This document shows, piece after piece, positions 33,541 to 49,332 of a DNA stretch of 64,000 bases. The stretch is from positions 72,049,349 through 72,113,348 of the forward strand of contig CM055096.1 of NCBI GenBank assembly GCA_029204225.1, read 5' to 3'. The notes under the pieces are model-generated. The model was not told the origin of the DNA. It saw nothing but the letters and a program-made list of their open reading frames with translations, and did no database searches. Position numbers and translations under genes: made by a program. Position 1 is the stretch's first letter; the number at the start of each line of letters is the position of its first letter. This DNA is from Diphasiastrum complanatum. Taxonomy: Eukaryota; Streptophyta; Lycopodiopsida; Lycopodiales; Lycopodiaceae.

Positions 33541-34068
33541 ATGCAGGCAGCCAAAGCAAAAGCTGTTGCAGTGCAAGATGCAGTTTTGATCACACCAACC
33601 CACGTGCAGGAGCCATATGTCCACTCACTATCCAATTTGGATCAATTGAATGCTTTCATTGCATGCTATTTGCCTATCCTGTACTTCTTTCGCTCTGGGG
33701 CAGAGTCTCATGCTTCTGCAACTAAGCTGGTTGCCAGTTTGACACAAGCTTTGGCAGATGCTTTGGAGCTGTATCCTGTATTAGCAGGAAGGTTGAGAAA
33801 GGGAAAAGGGGGACGCCTGGAGGTCGAAATAAACGGGGCAGGCATCGAATTTTCAGTAGCCACAACAGAAGCTAGATTAGACGCATGGGAAGATCTCAGC
33901 TTTTGCTCTATGGCTTCGCAGCTGGTTCCAAAAAGGTCTTTCATGTCTGGAGAGATGATGATTGGCGCTCCTCTCGCGTGCGTGCAGGTCACATTTTAAT
34001 GCGGGGGGTTTGCAATCTGCATTAGCTTTTGGCATGGAGTGGGAGATATGCAAGCATTCTCAGAATTA
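33541..34068 (+). pseudogene. BAHD acyltransferase copy 3, stop-broken and truncated
   Basis: The N-terminal third of the enzyme is present from the ATG at 33541. A small deletion plus a base change turns the codons before CGG into TTTTAA, giving a stop at 33997-33999. Reading on, the HXXXD motif survives as HGVGD preceded by Trp instead of Leu. Homology to copies 1 and 2 ends abruptly at about 34068, near the start of a foldback element. The remaining two thirds, with DFGWG, are absent. No activity is possible. Confidence 0.93.
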
Positions 34069-34095
34069 GTCACAAGGAACTTTTGATCAGTTCCT

Positions 34096-34375
34096 ATATA
34101 GGAAAAAAACAAGATTTCCCTAGATTAAAATGAACATAACTAGGGGATTCCGCATGGAACACTTCCTAGACAGCCGATCTAGGAAATTTGGTGGTCTATA
34201 TTTTTTATGTAGGAATTTTTCCCTATATAAAAAAGTTTTGATTTGAATAACCTATATAAGAAATGTTTTGCATATATAGGTAATTCCCAAATTTCATAGA
34301 TTCTCTATCTAGGAATTGTTCACCTAGTTATGTTCACCTTAATCTAGGAAAATCTTATTATTTTTCTAAATAAAG
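34096..34375. mobile_element. Foldback/MITE-like element of about 280 bp
   Basis: The left arm AGATTTCCCTAGATTAAAAT continues to GAACATAACTAGG (34113-34145). It returns inverted at about 34323-34355 with few mismatches. The arms extend imperfectly outwards through CCTATATAGGAAAA, and inwards through CTAGGAAATTTGG against CCAAATTTCATAG. Nearly the whole element can therefore pair with itself. No open frame is present. Its left edge coincides closely with the break in BAHD copy 3. Confidence 0.8.
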
Positions 34376-34780
34376 AAATGAGACTTGTCAATTTTAGAAC
34401 CTATGAATGGTATAGTACATGAATAGCTTAGGTTGAAGATGAAATCAGCCTTTCGAGATGCTGCTTCGAGGTCTCAAGGTAGCTGTCAGAGGTTTGGAGC
34501 CTTGTTATCTAATTTGTTTTTTCCTCTTAGATTTTGAACTACAGCGGATGCTTTAATCAATTGTTAATAAGCAATAAAATACATATCCGTGCTTCAATTT
34601 ATGTAAGATTGCACTTAGAAATATTAGTACAATTCCTAAAAGCCTGAGGAAAGAAATCTTCGGTTAATATGCGTTTCAAATCTTGTATAAATGTGTGCAT
34701 AATAATCTCTCGATTGCAGAATTGAAGAATGATGAACAAAGCATAGTTTTTGCAATCAAGTCAACGCTAGAGTCTTATCA
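34376..34780. other. Intergenic, no gene seen
   Basis: AT-rich DNA between the foldback element and the helicase gene remnant, without recognisable coding or repeat structure. Confidence 0.5.
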
Positions 34781-34783
34781 TGA

Positions 34784-35130
34784 CTAGTTGCAAGTTATAT
34801 TGAATTTATAGGAGTACATCTTAGTTTGTTGTATCCAAGCTGTTGATTTGTAATGTCGAACATAAAACTTTTCGATTCTAATAGCTATTTTTTTATCTTC
34901 AACAACATCTAAAACTTGAATATGAAATTGTTCATAAAAAGACTGCTTTACACAATAGTATTTTCTGATTTTCTGGTAGCCTTGCATGCTGTTGCAATCG
35001 ACGTCGCAGATTGCACGTTTGATCGATGTGGACATGATGTGTTTTTTTTGCACTCTATTTTGTAGATTGAATATGTGATCTTGGACGTTTCCTTGTTGAT
35101 GTTGTTTCCTACAACCAAGAATCGTATTAG
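34784..35130 (-). pseudogene. Possible downstream exon of the helicase remnant
   Basis: An open stretch on minus (35053-34784) reads HIMSTSIKRAICD and QVLDVVEDKKIAIRIEKFYV. It follows the helicase C-terminus in the same direction, after a short gap that includes stops. It could be a 3' exon or an unrelated relic. Confidence 0.25.
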
Positions 35131-35143
35131 TTTAGTGGAAAGC

Positions 35144-36350
35144 TTACAAACGAAGAAGAAGATCATTGTATGGTTCAAATTCACCTGCGTAGATGTCTGA
35201 AGATACGACAACATTTGGGATATTTGTTTCCCAAATGGAAATTAATATCAGTTGAAAATGTTCCGGTGTCAATCTACTTGTTAACAACAAATTTTCATGT
35301 TTTGTTACTTGAGATAACATGACATAAACCAAGCCAGGTGCGAAATTTGATCTTATATCTAGGATAGTTTTTTTTTGAATGGTCACACCTTGTGCTTTGT
35401 GTGCAGTCATAACATATGCTAACATTATTGGGAATGTAGATTTGTAAAATATTTTTGTATCGAATTGAATTTTTGCAAATGCAGATCTTGTTATATTAAT
35501 TTTTTTTTTTTTGGATTTTAGTTTGAATGACGATTGTTTTCAATTCATGAGTCTTGGAATATTTGAAGGCAGTTATGTTAGTTATGGTCCCATTGACTAT
35601 ACCATTTGAAATATCCAAGTTTGCGATACCATCACCTTTGCTCCTATAGCTAATTTTGGAATTTGATGGAACAACGGATCATTGATCCATGTTGTCAAGT
35701 CGTTTTGTAATGTAGCATTAGATTTAACAGAAATTTGTAGTATATAAGAGGTAGGAAATAGTTTTTCGAACATGAAGTTGTTGAAATAGAGCACATCTTC
35801 TCTATGAGTACATATGATGGTTGTATTATCGTTTGCTACATCGAATATGTTGGACCTAGGAAATACACAACTAGTTAATGTTTCGTCTATTTTTTATTGC
35901 GTTGGCTTTTCAAATCTAATTTTGTATAGATTCAGGATCTTCAGCATGCCTAATAGAGTAGGATAGTTGCAAGTGTGTTGCAATTTTCCAAAATGGAGAG
36001 TTTGAAAGATGACATATTAAACAAAGCGATTCTGATTTGTGTTTACAAATGGCTGGAAGCTGTGCATGATCACCCACTAAAAGTAAAATATAATTTTCAA
36101 ATAGAGTGCCAAATGGATTGTTTTTTACTCGATTTATTTGATGAATTACATATGTTAAAATTTGAGCAGTTAGCATGGACATTTCATCTATCACAATAAA
36201 TCTTGCCTCAGATATTAGTCTATGCCAAAAATTGGTTGGTAGTAGATTTTTTTATGTAAAGCTTATTTATTGGAATTGCAAACAAGTTGTGAACTATAAA
36301 TGTCTGTTTTGCTAATCGAAATGCAGCCGCACCTGTTGTTGCGACTAACA
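35144..36350 (-). pseudogene. Pif1-type superfamily 1 helicase remnant
   Basis: Read on minus the order is right for a Pif1-like helicase. First comes an ATTGAAAFRLA segment following the usual Walker A position (about 36320), then the Walker B-type IDEMSML (about 36190), VGDHAQLPAI, the RHAEDP segment, IGAKVMV (about 35640), and finally TAHKAQGVT with GLVYVMLSQVT (about 35390-35310). Stops near 36215 and frame changes between the pieces kill it. Walker A itself is not visible upstream. Such helicases are host enzymes and also part of Helitrons and some other DNA elements. No Rep (HUH) domain was found, so the source is open. Confidence 0.85.
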
Positions 36351-36599
36351 AAATTGGTTCCAATCTGTGCAAGTTTGTGGAAAGCATGAGACATCATTCA
36401 CCATTACTTGGAGTATGTACTCGAATCACAATCTCAAATCTAGAATAGAATCTCGGTGTGGTGGATTTGGCACAAGTACATATATAAATAGGATGGGGGG
36501 CGGGACTGATGAAAATGGTCCCTGGGCTATTCAAAGCAAGGCGCTAGCAATTGTGAGGGACTTTTGGACTAGCCAAGCATGGTTTACTCCCAAATAGGT

Positions 36600-37500
36600 A
36601 GTACACAAAATTCTAATTCAAGTGCAATAGAGCAAGGGCCTATTAGCACATGTCACGCTTAGCTTGGGCGCTATAGGACAAACCAACTAGCTCCTACCTT
36701 CGGTATAGCCTTAATTCGATAAGTTTTTGAGGCGGCACTCCCATAGCCCAATACTCATGCTCAAGTGCTTATAAGACCATATGTCTCAACAATGGATGGA
36801 AAGAAAGTTTAATAAGGTATGTAACCTAAATGGACTTCTTTGGTAGTGGACCAAGTCCTTGTAGCTCATCTGCTCAGACTTGTTCATTGAAAAAACCAAG
36901 CATCTCATTTGGCACATTATGCACAACATAGTATGAACTCAGATATGGCAACAACACATTGGAGAATATAGTGGCATGTGCAACAAGAACAAAATCGCGC
37001 TTGATTGGGATTGTTCCACCTCCTGAAAGAATTGGAAAAGCATATGCAACTTGCAAAGGCACGCTCTTTGCTACAACCCACACTTTATGCAATCAAGCAT
37101 TATTAATGGGAGAGACATGAGATTGGATAAGGACAAGGCACCAACTTGGCGCATATTAAGAGGCTATGCATTAGGGGTGATCTGGCAGATATGCACAAGC
37201 TTCACATATGACACTATCGACATTATCAGTGTCCTTGAGAATGCATACTCACAAGTGTGCTTGAGTGAAAAGCATTCCAGTGATGAACAAGTGTAACCTC
37301 TTAAATGTTGCTTCACTTGCATTAGGTGAATGAAGGACCCTAGCCATTCGGGACATAGCTTGGAAGGTTCCAAGGTGAAAAGTTGTCCTCGATTCAATAG
37401 TGAATTTTGAATGTTTCACTCTTAGTACAAGCCTTTGATGAGATAGAAGGCTTACATAAAATAGTTTTTGTTCAATCAACTGGTGTTTTAACCTCCTAAA
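36600..37500. other. Unassigned region with minus-strand coding-like pieces
   Basis: Minus-strand segments have amino-acid character but no name, namely LHLFITGMLFTQAHL near 37260 and VWVVAKSVPLQVAYAFPILSGGGTIPIKRDFV near 37030 (given here as two short overlapping labels of one stretch). They are separated by stops. They may belong to one decayed gene, and I do not assign a function. Confidence 0.25.
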
Positions 37501-38770
37501 AGGTTACAAAAAAACAAAAGTCAAGTCTCCCTTTCTAATGCATTTTTGCGACTAAAAGAAAAAAGAGACATACAACAAGGGATTCTCCCTTCTTATTTTA
37601 TAAACCTTCAAAACCAAAGTAAGCCTTTTAATTTTATGTACCTTCAACACCAAACTATCCTATTGAACACAAAAAAGAAGAGAGGCAAGAAAATCTCTAG
37701 GCCTATTGTTTGTACAAGTTGTATAGAAAACAAAACCCCCCAAACGGAGAAAGAGTAGCATCATTTAGTGTTTCCAAAGGTCCTCGTTCAATACTCCAAT
37801 TTTGTAAGAGGAAGAAATCTAAACCAAGTACTTCTTGTATCACCACAACCTTGGACATAGTGTGTTGGATTTATGTTGATTTTCTCATAAGCTTATATTG
37901 AATTGTGTGTCTCATCTAAATTGTCTATGTATATCAATAGAGTAAGAACATGAGATGTTTAAACTCTTATACTTTGTTAGAATAATATTAATTTGTGTTG
38001 GATATGATAAAAATACGAATGTCTTAAAAAAACACTTGACTAATTAAGTGAGACTTGTGTAGTTTGAGAAAGACCACGTGGGCAAGTTGTCCATTTTGGG
38101 TGTTCAATTAGGTGTCAGCAACAATTATTAAATTTTTTAAACAAATATAAAACACAATTCCAAATCTATAGGCATATAAAGAATCGACTCATAGTCAAAG
38201 TAAAGTGGTTCACAACTTTATCCACCAAGGTATCTAACTTGGATAACATTTGGCTATTTTAATAGTACATGAAATAAATTCAAACTACACAAGAAGATTT
38301 CTAACTTAGATATATTTGGTCTTAAAAAGTCTAAAATCATGAATATAGTCTCAAATTACTTGAATTTGTGTTGTGGTCTGACTTTCACTCTCATCACATT
38401 TCTCAAATAACTGAATCATATTCATTGGATGTAGGTATCACAGTCGCAATCCCATGCATCATAGTCACATGAGTCCGATTGCGACGTCAATGGCCAGGAT
38501 GAGGACAACTCAGCTGGATCTAATTATAATTAGGTGTACTTCAATAATCCAATTTATAACATATCTCTGTAATTAGAACATTTATGTATGAATTTAAGTT
38601 TTCTTCATCAATTTTTAAGTGCCTAAAATGTAAGTCAAATAAATTTTGCAAATTTTTTTACTAACAATAATGAACAAATGATTTTGCTTACCAACTTCAT
38701 AAGAAGTGGTGCAAAAGATTCATGGGGTCGGATGGAGTCCATTTTTTAGGGGCTCCATTCTGTCTTAATT
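37501..38770. other. Intergenic, no gene seen
   Basis: AT-rich with short direct repeats only. No conserved open frame is visible on either strand. Confidence 0.5.
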
Positions 38771-38779
38771 TTTTTTTCT

Positions 38780-39082
38780 AATTTTTAGACCTCGGAAAAG
38801 GGTGACATTTTGGTAGGGATGCCCCTCGGTATATTCCTCAAAAACAACAATAGCTTATTGGGAGGGATATACTGAGGGCCCTTAGTATATCCCTCGGTAT
38901 ACTCGTGCTATAAACAACACAAAAATGAGGTGAAGAAGCCTCGATTACCGAGGCAATTATCGAGGATCTCGTTCCGAGGTATACTTCAGGGTGTATATCG
39001 AGGTTCACGGTCTTTTTTCAAAATAAATTCTTCATAAAAGCCTTGGTAATAGGGTCGAAAATCCTCCAGAATGTTGTAGTGC
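38780..39082. mobile_element. CACTA-like element end with subterminal repeat array
   Basis: On the minus strand the border reads CACTACAACATTCTGG. The 300 bp inside it carry about eight copies of CCTCGGTATA, TATACCGAGG-like or TATCGAGG words in both orientations (near 38793, 38825, 38893, 38945, 38957, 38970, 38983 and 39000). Arrays like this bind the regulatory transposase in known CACTA elements. The end resembles 31960-32256 in layout and vocabulary. No partner end or transposase gene was identified. Confidence 0.6.
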
Positions 39083-39119
39083 TAAAAACACTTGTTCGAC
39101 CCTAGAGATGGAGATTATA

Positions 39120-39389
39120 GACTCCCATATTTATGAAATGCCACAATCCACATCTTTTTCCAACTATTGGGAGAGAATATCTCAATTTCTCGGGAATCAC
39201 ATTTAACTATGGTTAAGCACTAGTGACGTTTGATGTGACACTGATAAGGTACATTCATGCGCATGCAAAGTCGTGTGGGCAAATGCATAAAGAAGCTAAA
39301 AATGATATTTTAATTTTTTAGTGCTATATTTCTCTCTCCTACATGGCATTTCTTATAGGTCCCTCTTCGGGCCCATATTTTCTCTAATG
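39120..39389 (-). mobile_element. Partial relative of the 18.05-23.5 kb TIR transposon end
   Basis: Read on minus from 39389 the sequence starts CATTAGAGAAAATATGGGCC. It stays similar to 18049-18290 over about 270 bp, including the ACATGGCATTTCTTATAGG-type phrase, the GTTAAACCAC/GTTAACC words and CCCAATAGTTGG. Nothing of the two genes follows, so this is a truncated or internally deleted family member. Confidence 0.8.
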
Positions 39390-44010
<4,621 letters not shown>

Positions 44011-44014
44011 AGGA

Positions 44015-45940
44015 TCACAACATGAGAGGAGTATCTCTGTATAAATAGTGGTATCGCCCCCTGATCTCATAATATACTGGACAATGAAAGATTAAATGAA
44101 GCTCGTCCTCCACCTCCTGAAGAGAACAAAACTGACATATCCTCTGCAATCTGGGAGTGTCCGTGTATCTACCCATCTCGATAGCCAACTGATGAGAAGA
44201 GACTCGAAGCTGTCCTATATAGTACCTCAAACCAAAAGATAATGGTTGTGTAAGATATGCTAGAAGGATAGGAGTACCCGTAGTATCCAACCGTAGTAGA
44301 TGTGTGCCATAGAATTGTATCTTGACCTTATCAGGGTCAGCTGTGACCATATAGTGCATATGTAGCTCCGATACTATATGTTGTTTAATATAAGCATGGG
44401 TCCTGCTTGGAAGATCAAGTACAGATAAGCCCCAAGTCTGAAGAAGGGTTGAGACACTACCAAACCAAGAATGTTGGGGCCCCTGTCTAGCAATGGTGCA
44501 TAATGAAATGAGACCAGCAACAATATATTTGGAAGTGTCTAACTCTGATATCCTGTGAAGAAAGGTAATGATCTGAAACATAGCACCGATAACCAAGGGA
44601 GGGGAAGCAAACTCCGCTAATATGATATCATGTGGCACCGAGGGCTTAACCCTAATCATCCTGTTGAGCATGAGAATCTGGATATGAGTAAGATCCCTCC
44701 AAGTATCACGTGATAAATCCGGACACCAAGTCTCAGCAGAGTATAAAACAACCCAGGGAGACAGTGGTAGAAAATAGCAAGCATCTGGTAGCAGGGTCTA
44801 GTACATAATATGTGGAACATAATCTCTCCATATGAACAAGAGAAGTATGCCCCTTACGGAGTCTGGTGAGGGCTGCCGATCGAAATGTGAGTAGTGGACT
44901 AGAGAAAAGTTCTCTCAAATCAGTGTAAGAGGTCACAATATCAATCAGCAACCCATCATAATAGAAGGTCACATCTCTCATATGCTGTCAGTTGGTATTG
45001 AACACCATAATTCTGGTCTTCTTAGTATTAACCGTCAATCCCCAAAGCTAACAGAAGTGATGTAAAGCAGAAAGGTGTCTTTATAAGCCAGCTACAGAGG
45101 ATGAGAGAAGACCCACATCATCAACGTATAGGAGAATGGGGATAATAATATTTGTTAAGGGACAGGCCTCTCCACCTTCCTCGTGAATAATTTACTCGAG
45201 GTCATCAATATATAGTGCAAAGAGAGTAGGTAATAAGGGGCATCCCTGCTTCACGCCAACGGTAGAATGTATCAGCGGGGACCAACCACTACCATCCTTG
45301 AAACGTGCCCAAACTCGCTCATATAAAGTAATGATTGTGACAATAGTCTCGTCTGTGAAGCCAAGTGAAGATAATCTCTAGGAAAGGAGATGTCTTGGAA
45401 CTGAGTCAAAAGCTTTGCGGAAGTCCACAAAGCAGCAATAGACTCTATGTCTCTGATGTCGTGCCTCAAAATGAAAATCTGATCTGAGGTAGAGTATCAT
45501 GGTCTAAACCCAACCTGACCCATAGCATGTAAATCCTCAGTCTCAGCAAAAGATCTAGTAGACATCTATAAAATGGAACCATAAATCTTAGACAAAGTGT
45601 GACCAATCATAATAGTGCAGTAGTTTTCTACATTCATGGGATCACCTGCCTTGAGGATGGTATGAAGGATATTAGTACACCATGCAGTAGGAAAACCAAA
45701 GGTCACAGTGGTGTTAAAAGCGTGAGCAATATAGGGTAAGATAAGGTGTCCTACAGGTTTTAAGAAATCTACATTTAGAGAATCATAGTCAGTGGCTTTA
45801 TGAAGTTTGGCATGTTTAATGGCATTTTCAACCATGTGTAGAGTAAAAAGCATGTAGTGGCATTTTCAACCATGTGTGGAGTAAAAAGTGTGCAGTGGAC
45901 AGGTCGTGGTGAGAGTAAGGTAGGAGGAGAGTCTAGGGTA
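44015..45940 (-). pseudogene. Non-LTR retrotransposon (LINE) reverse transcriptase remnant
   Basis: From 45853 down, the translation shows the RT start (ATDYDSLNVDFLKPVG, then LKAGDP and a KIYGSIL end). A KAFDSVPRHLL-type segment follows (about 45415). The catalytic LLYVDD box lies near 45115-45132. Then come a thumb region and, in a clean open stretch 44671-44015, the C-terminal CQFC.(8-9).H.(4).C zinc-type motif typical of plant LINEs. Frameshifts near 45470, 45270 and 44730 break it. The endonuclease is absent. The 5' side ends at the GCGAA-rich LTR block, and 5' truncation is usual for LINEs. Confidence 0.9.
45821..45896. repeat. 38-bp tandem duplication
   Basis: GGCATTTTCAACCATGTGT and the following GAGTAAAAAG(C/T)(A/G)TG(T/C)AGT occur twice head to tail (45821 and 45859) with a few differences, at the 5' edge of the LINE remnant. 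Confidence 0.85.
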
Positions 45941-45959
45941 TAGAGTTTTGTGGCATATT

Positions 45960-46815
45960 CGACCCAGGATTCGATTGAAATCGCGAAAGCGAAACACAGT
46001 CGCGAAAGTGAAACAATCGCGAATAGTTTGGATTCAGATGGAGTTCAGATGTGATTGTTGGACACTGCCAGCTGAAGCACTCCTACAATCCTCCAGAATG
46101 TAATAAGGCATTGCTGATCTACGTTTATGAATTAATGTAGTATTCAACAAACTCAACCAATGTGCGAAATTAAATGAATGGGAGAATCAGACACACAAAT
46201 AACAGCAGACACATTTTGCATTCAAGATCATACATCATAAAAATGACATGTGCACAATGGCTACAAAATCATCTATTAATTTTCTCTGATCCTTCAGGCA
46301 CTGCACGCAAATCCACGCAGTGCGTTGGCGTGAGAGAAATACAGTTCTCTCACAAGTGGATGTCTCGCTTACTAGCGGACTTGTGGATCCTATGGATCCT
46401 GCTTACAGAACTTGTCTCGCTCGTAGGCGGACTTCATCTCTGTATTTTTCGTCTTGATTGCTTACTAGCATCAGACTACTTCATACATCACTGTGTATGT
46501 TCGTGTATATCAAATATCATCCAGTAAGTATATAGTCGCTCTTTGTAATTTTTTAAAATTAGAGTGATTAAGCATCTACAACTAATCAGAAAATTACAAG
46601 AGTGGCAGATTAGCCACGACCTAGAGTGTATCTGCTGACGTCAACAGATCAGATATCTGTACTTCTGGATACTTGCATGATCTTTGATGGTACTCTTTGG
46701 AGCATGAGGGCAGAAAAAGATTTTGCAATGTTTTTTGTGTCGTGTCATTGGTTTCATTTTCGTCGTCTAACTTTCTCGTGTTGGACCGCAAAGATTCTCG
46801 TTCGAGAATCTTTCG
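45960..46815 (-). repeat. Likely 3' LTR of the 46.8-52.2 kb copia element, GCGAA-rich
   Basis: It lies directly after the RNase H end of the minus-strand copia element, where the 3' LTR must be. It has clusters of CGCGAAAG and TTCGTG words at both ends. Part of it (46030-46265) is similar to 771-1005. Exact ends and a target duplication could not be fixed, and the LTR may start a little above 46815 within the tail of the open frame. Confidence 0.55.
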
Positions 46816-46818
46816 TGT

Positions 46819-48237
46819 TCATGTCTTCTCGTCAGGTGTTTGCAAAACTTTCGTGCTTCGTGTCTCTTGACTTTCGTGTTTGCGAACATCTTCGTCAGGC
46901 AGAGGGTTGAAAGCTAGCAAAGCTTTGTGAATAGAAACGTTTTGTTTCTTCAGCTCCCTCTCAAAGTATGATAGCTTTACGATCCCAAGACTGCTCCCCT
47001 GTCTCTCAAAAAGTCCTTTGTGCAGGGCTTTGGTGAAGATGTCAGCAACCATGTCTTTCGTTCCGATGAAGGTGGTCTGCAGCATCTTCTTTTCAGTTAG
47101 ATCCCTGATCAAGTGGTACTTCATCTCAATGTGCTTTGTTCTCGAATGGAACACGGGATCTTTCGTTAGATGTATTGTAGACGTGTTATCCATCTACAAG
47201 ACCAGAGGCTCGTTCCTTGTTTTGCCCAATTCGTCCAGGAACTACCTTAGCCAGATTATCTCATTGGCCATCTTTGCTGCTGCAACGTATTCTGCATCGC
47301 AGAATGACTGGGCCACAACAGTCTGCTTCTTGCTAACCCAAAGAACTGCTGCTCCTGATGCTATGGTGCAACAACGATCTGACTGGGTCACAACAGTCTG
47401 CTTCTTGCTGATCCAGAGAACTTCTACTCCTGATGCAATGGTGCATCCTCCTGATACGCTCTTACAATCATCCTTGAGGGATGCCCAGCTAGCATCGCTA
47501 TAGGAAAGCATCCTGAAACCTGCATTACAACAATAACACAAGCTACAATCCCTCGTTATTGAAGATATTGCAAAATTTATTTTGCAATCTTCCAATGTGT
47601 CGAGCCTGGATTTGTGCAAAATTGGCTCATCTTGAACACTGCATAAGCAATATCAGGACATGTGTTGTCAACAAGGTACATCAGTGATCCTATTGGCTTC
47701 ATGTAAGGTGTGAGCTGCGTTTGTTCTCTCTCCTCCTCAGTCTTTGGATAGTCATCATTTGTCAGCACCGTCCCTGCGAGCATTGGAGTATTCCCAAAAT
47801 CCTCTAAGATCTTTTGGGTGTATCTAGACTGGTGAAGGTATAGCTTACCTCCCTCATAGTCCCTTTCAATTTGCAAGCCTAGGTAACACCTGGATTCTCC
47901 CAGATCCACAATCTCAAAATGTTTCGAGATGTCTGTCTTCACTTCAGCAATCAGCTGCTTACTCTTACAAAGTATCAAAGTGTCATCCACATACATAGCC
48001 ACAATGATGATCTGCCCATCTGTAACTCTGACGTACACATTGGAATCAGCCAACACTAGCTTGAATCCTAATGATTTCAAGGCTTGATCTTTCTTCTTGT
48101 ACCATTGTCGGGCCGACTGTTTCAGACCATAGATACTTCTATGCATTTTGCATGCATAGTCAGGAAGTGAATCCGAGACATATCCTGGAGGTTGATCCAT
48201 ATAGACCTCTTCATCTAATTTGCCATGAAAGAAGGTT
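46819..48237 (-). pseudogene. Copia RT C-terminal part and RNase H
   Basis: Downstream of the solo LTR, RT continues with TTFFHGKLDEEVYMDQPPGY, SIYGLKQSARQWY, the catalytic MYVDDTLIL (about 47990) and CYLGLQIERD, to TCPDIAYAV and THWKIAK at 47577. RNase H follows in another frame with SDASWA and SKKQTVV (about 47510-47240), and then DNTSTIHLTKDPVFHSRTKH. The segment coding for GCTIASGVEVLW is duplicated (47395-47440 and 47335-47380). This tandem copy within RNase H adds to the frameshifts that kill it. The protein tail after RNase H runs to 46819. Confidence 0.9.
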
Positions 48238-48242
48238 GTTTT

Positions 48243-49327
48243 TGTTGGATTTACTCCTGCTACTCTCCTAAATCCCATTTTTTTAATTTGCCTCCATTCT
48301 TGCTACATGTTTACTAACGTTGTCACGCAGCTTGCATATTTACACGCAAATTCGCATAGACGAATAAAAGGCGAAAGAATCGCAAACACTGTGTTTTTAC
48401 ACAGGTTATGGTGACACGCAAAAAGGGGACACTATCCTACAGAATGTGGAAGGTGCCCTATAAGGCACCCTGTAAATCTTATCCTAAGGCCATTCGTAAG
48501 AGTGACCCACTTTTCGCATCATCACCAACGTTCACTTCAACACTGGCTGACATCGCACCTTTTTTACGCTCACTCCATGCAGTTGCGCTAACAGATTTGA
48601 CAACGATTGCAGCCACCCATGATCTCCTACAAATAGCACATCCACTCTGTACTTTCACATCTACACACCTGTAATATTATATATATATACATATTCTGGA
48701 CACCATTCATGTGATGATGATGATCAGATGATCAAGTGAGAGATGAAGAGACTAAGAGAAGAGGTTTCATTCCTCATTATAGACAAAATAAGCTCGTAGG
48801 GCATGCAGTTTCGTTCGCTATTGTATTGTGCTCTACTATATTATTAACTTGTATGTATACATGATATACTTAATCTGATACAACTCTTTGTTCTGCATTC
48901 CGATTTGTGTTAATATTGTTATGCGTGTTTTTCATTTTGTCTGATCTTTCTAGTTGTTCTTTTTTGGTAATAGACGATTAACTTTTAGTCTTGTCTTTCG
49001 CAAATCATTCGGGACTAATTATCAGTTGAGCATAGTCTAGCTCTTCGCGAATCATTCGCGACATATAATTTGTCTTGAATTCACGACAAATTATTCATCT
49101 AGCGCTTCATCCATTAAATGTTTGGCTGCATAATCTAGAATGACTGTGATTCCTATCACTAAAGCTCTGTTCATTCTGATAGGCATAGTCACGCTTTCGG
49201 AGAGAGTTGTTTAACTCATTCTGCTGTGCACGAACATTTTCTGTTCGAGTTCGCTTTTAGTTCGCTTCTTGTTCGAGTTCATTTCTCGTTCGTGTTCATC
49301 ATTTATTCTTCCCCTCTCTCTCCAACA
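48243..49327. mobile_element. Solo LTR, 1085 bp, TSD GTTTT, inside copia RT
   Basis: The ends are TGTTGG and CCAACA, a perfect 6-bp inversion. The 5-bp repeat GTTTT lies on both sides (48238-48242 and 49328-49332). On the minus strand, reverse transcriptase breaks at one border and resumes in frame at the other. The interior has TATATATATA near 48677 and many TTCGCGAA, GTTCGAGTTCG and similar words (49010-49300). No coding sequence or second LTR is present. This is the mark left when an LTR element loses its interior by LTR-LTR recombination. Confidence 0.95.
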
Positions 49328-49332
49328 GTTTT

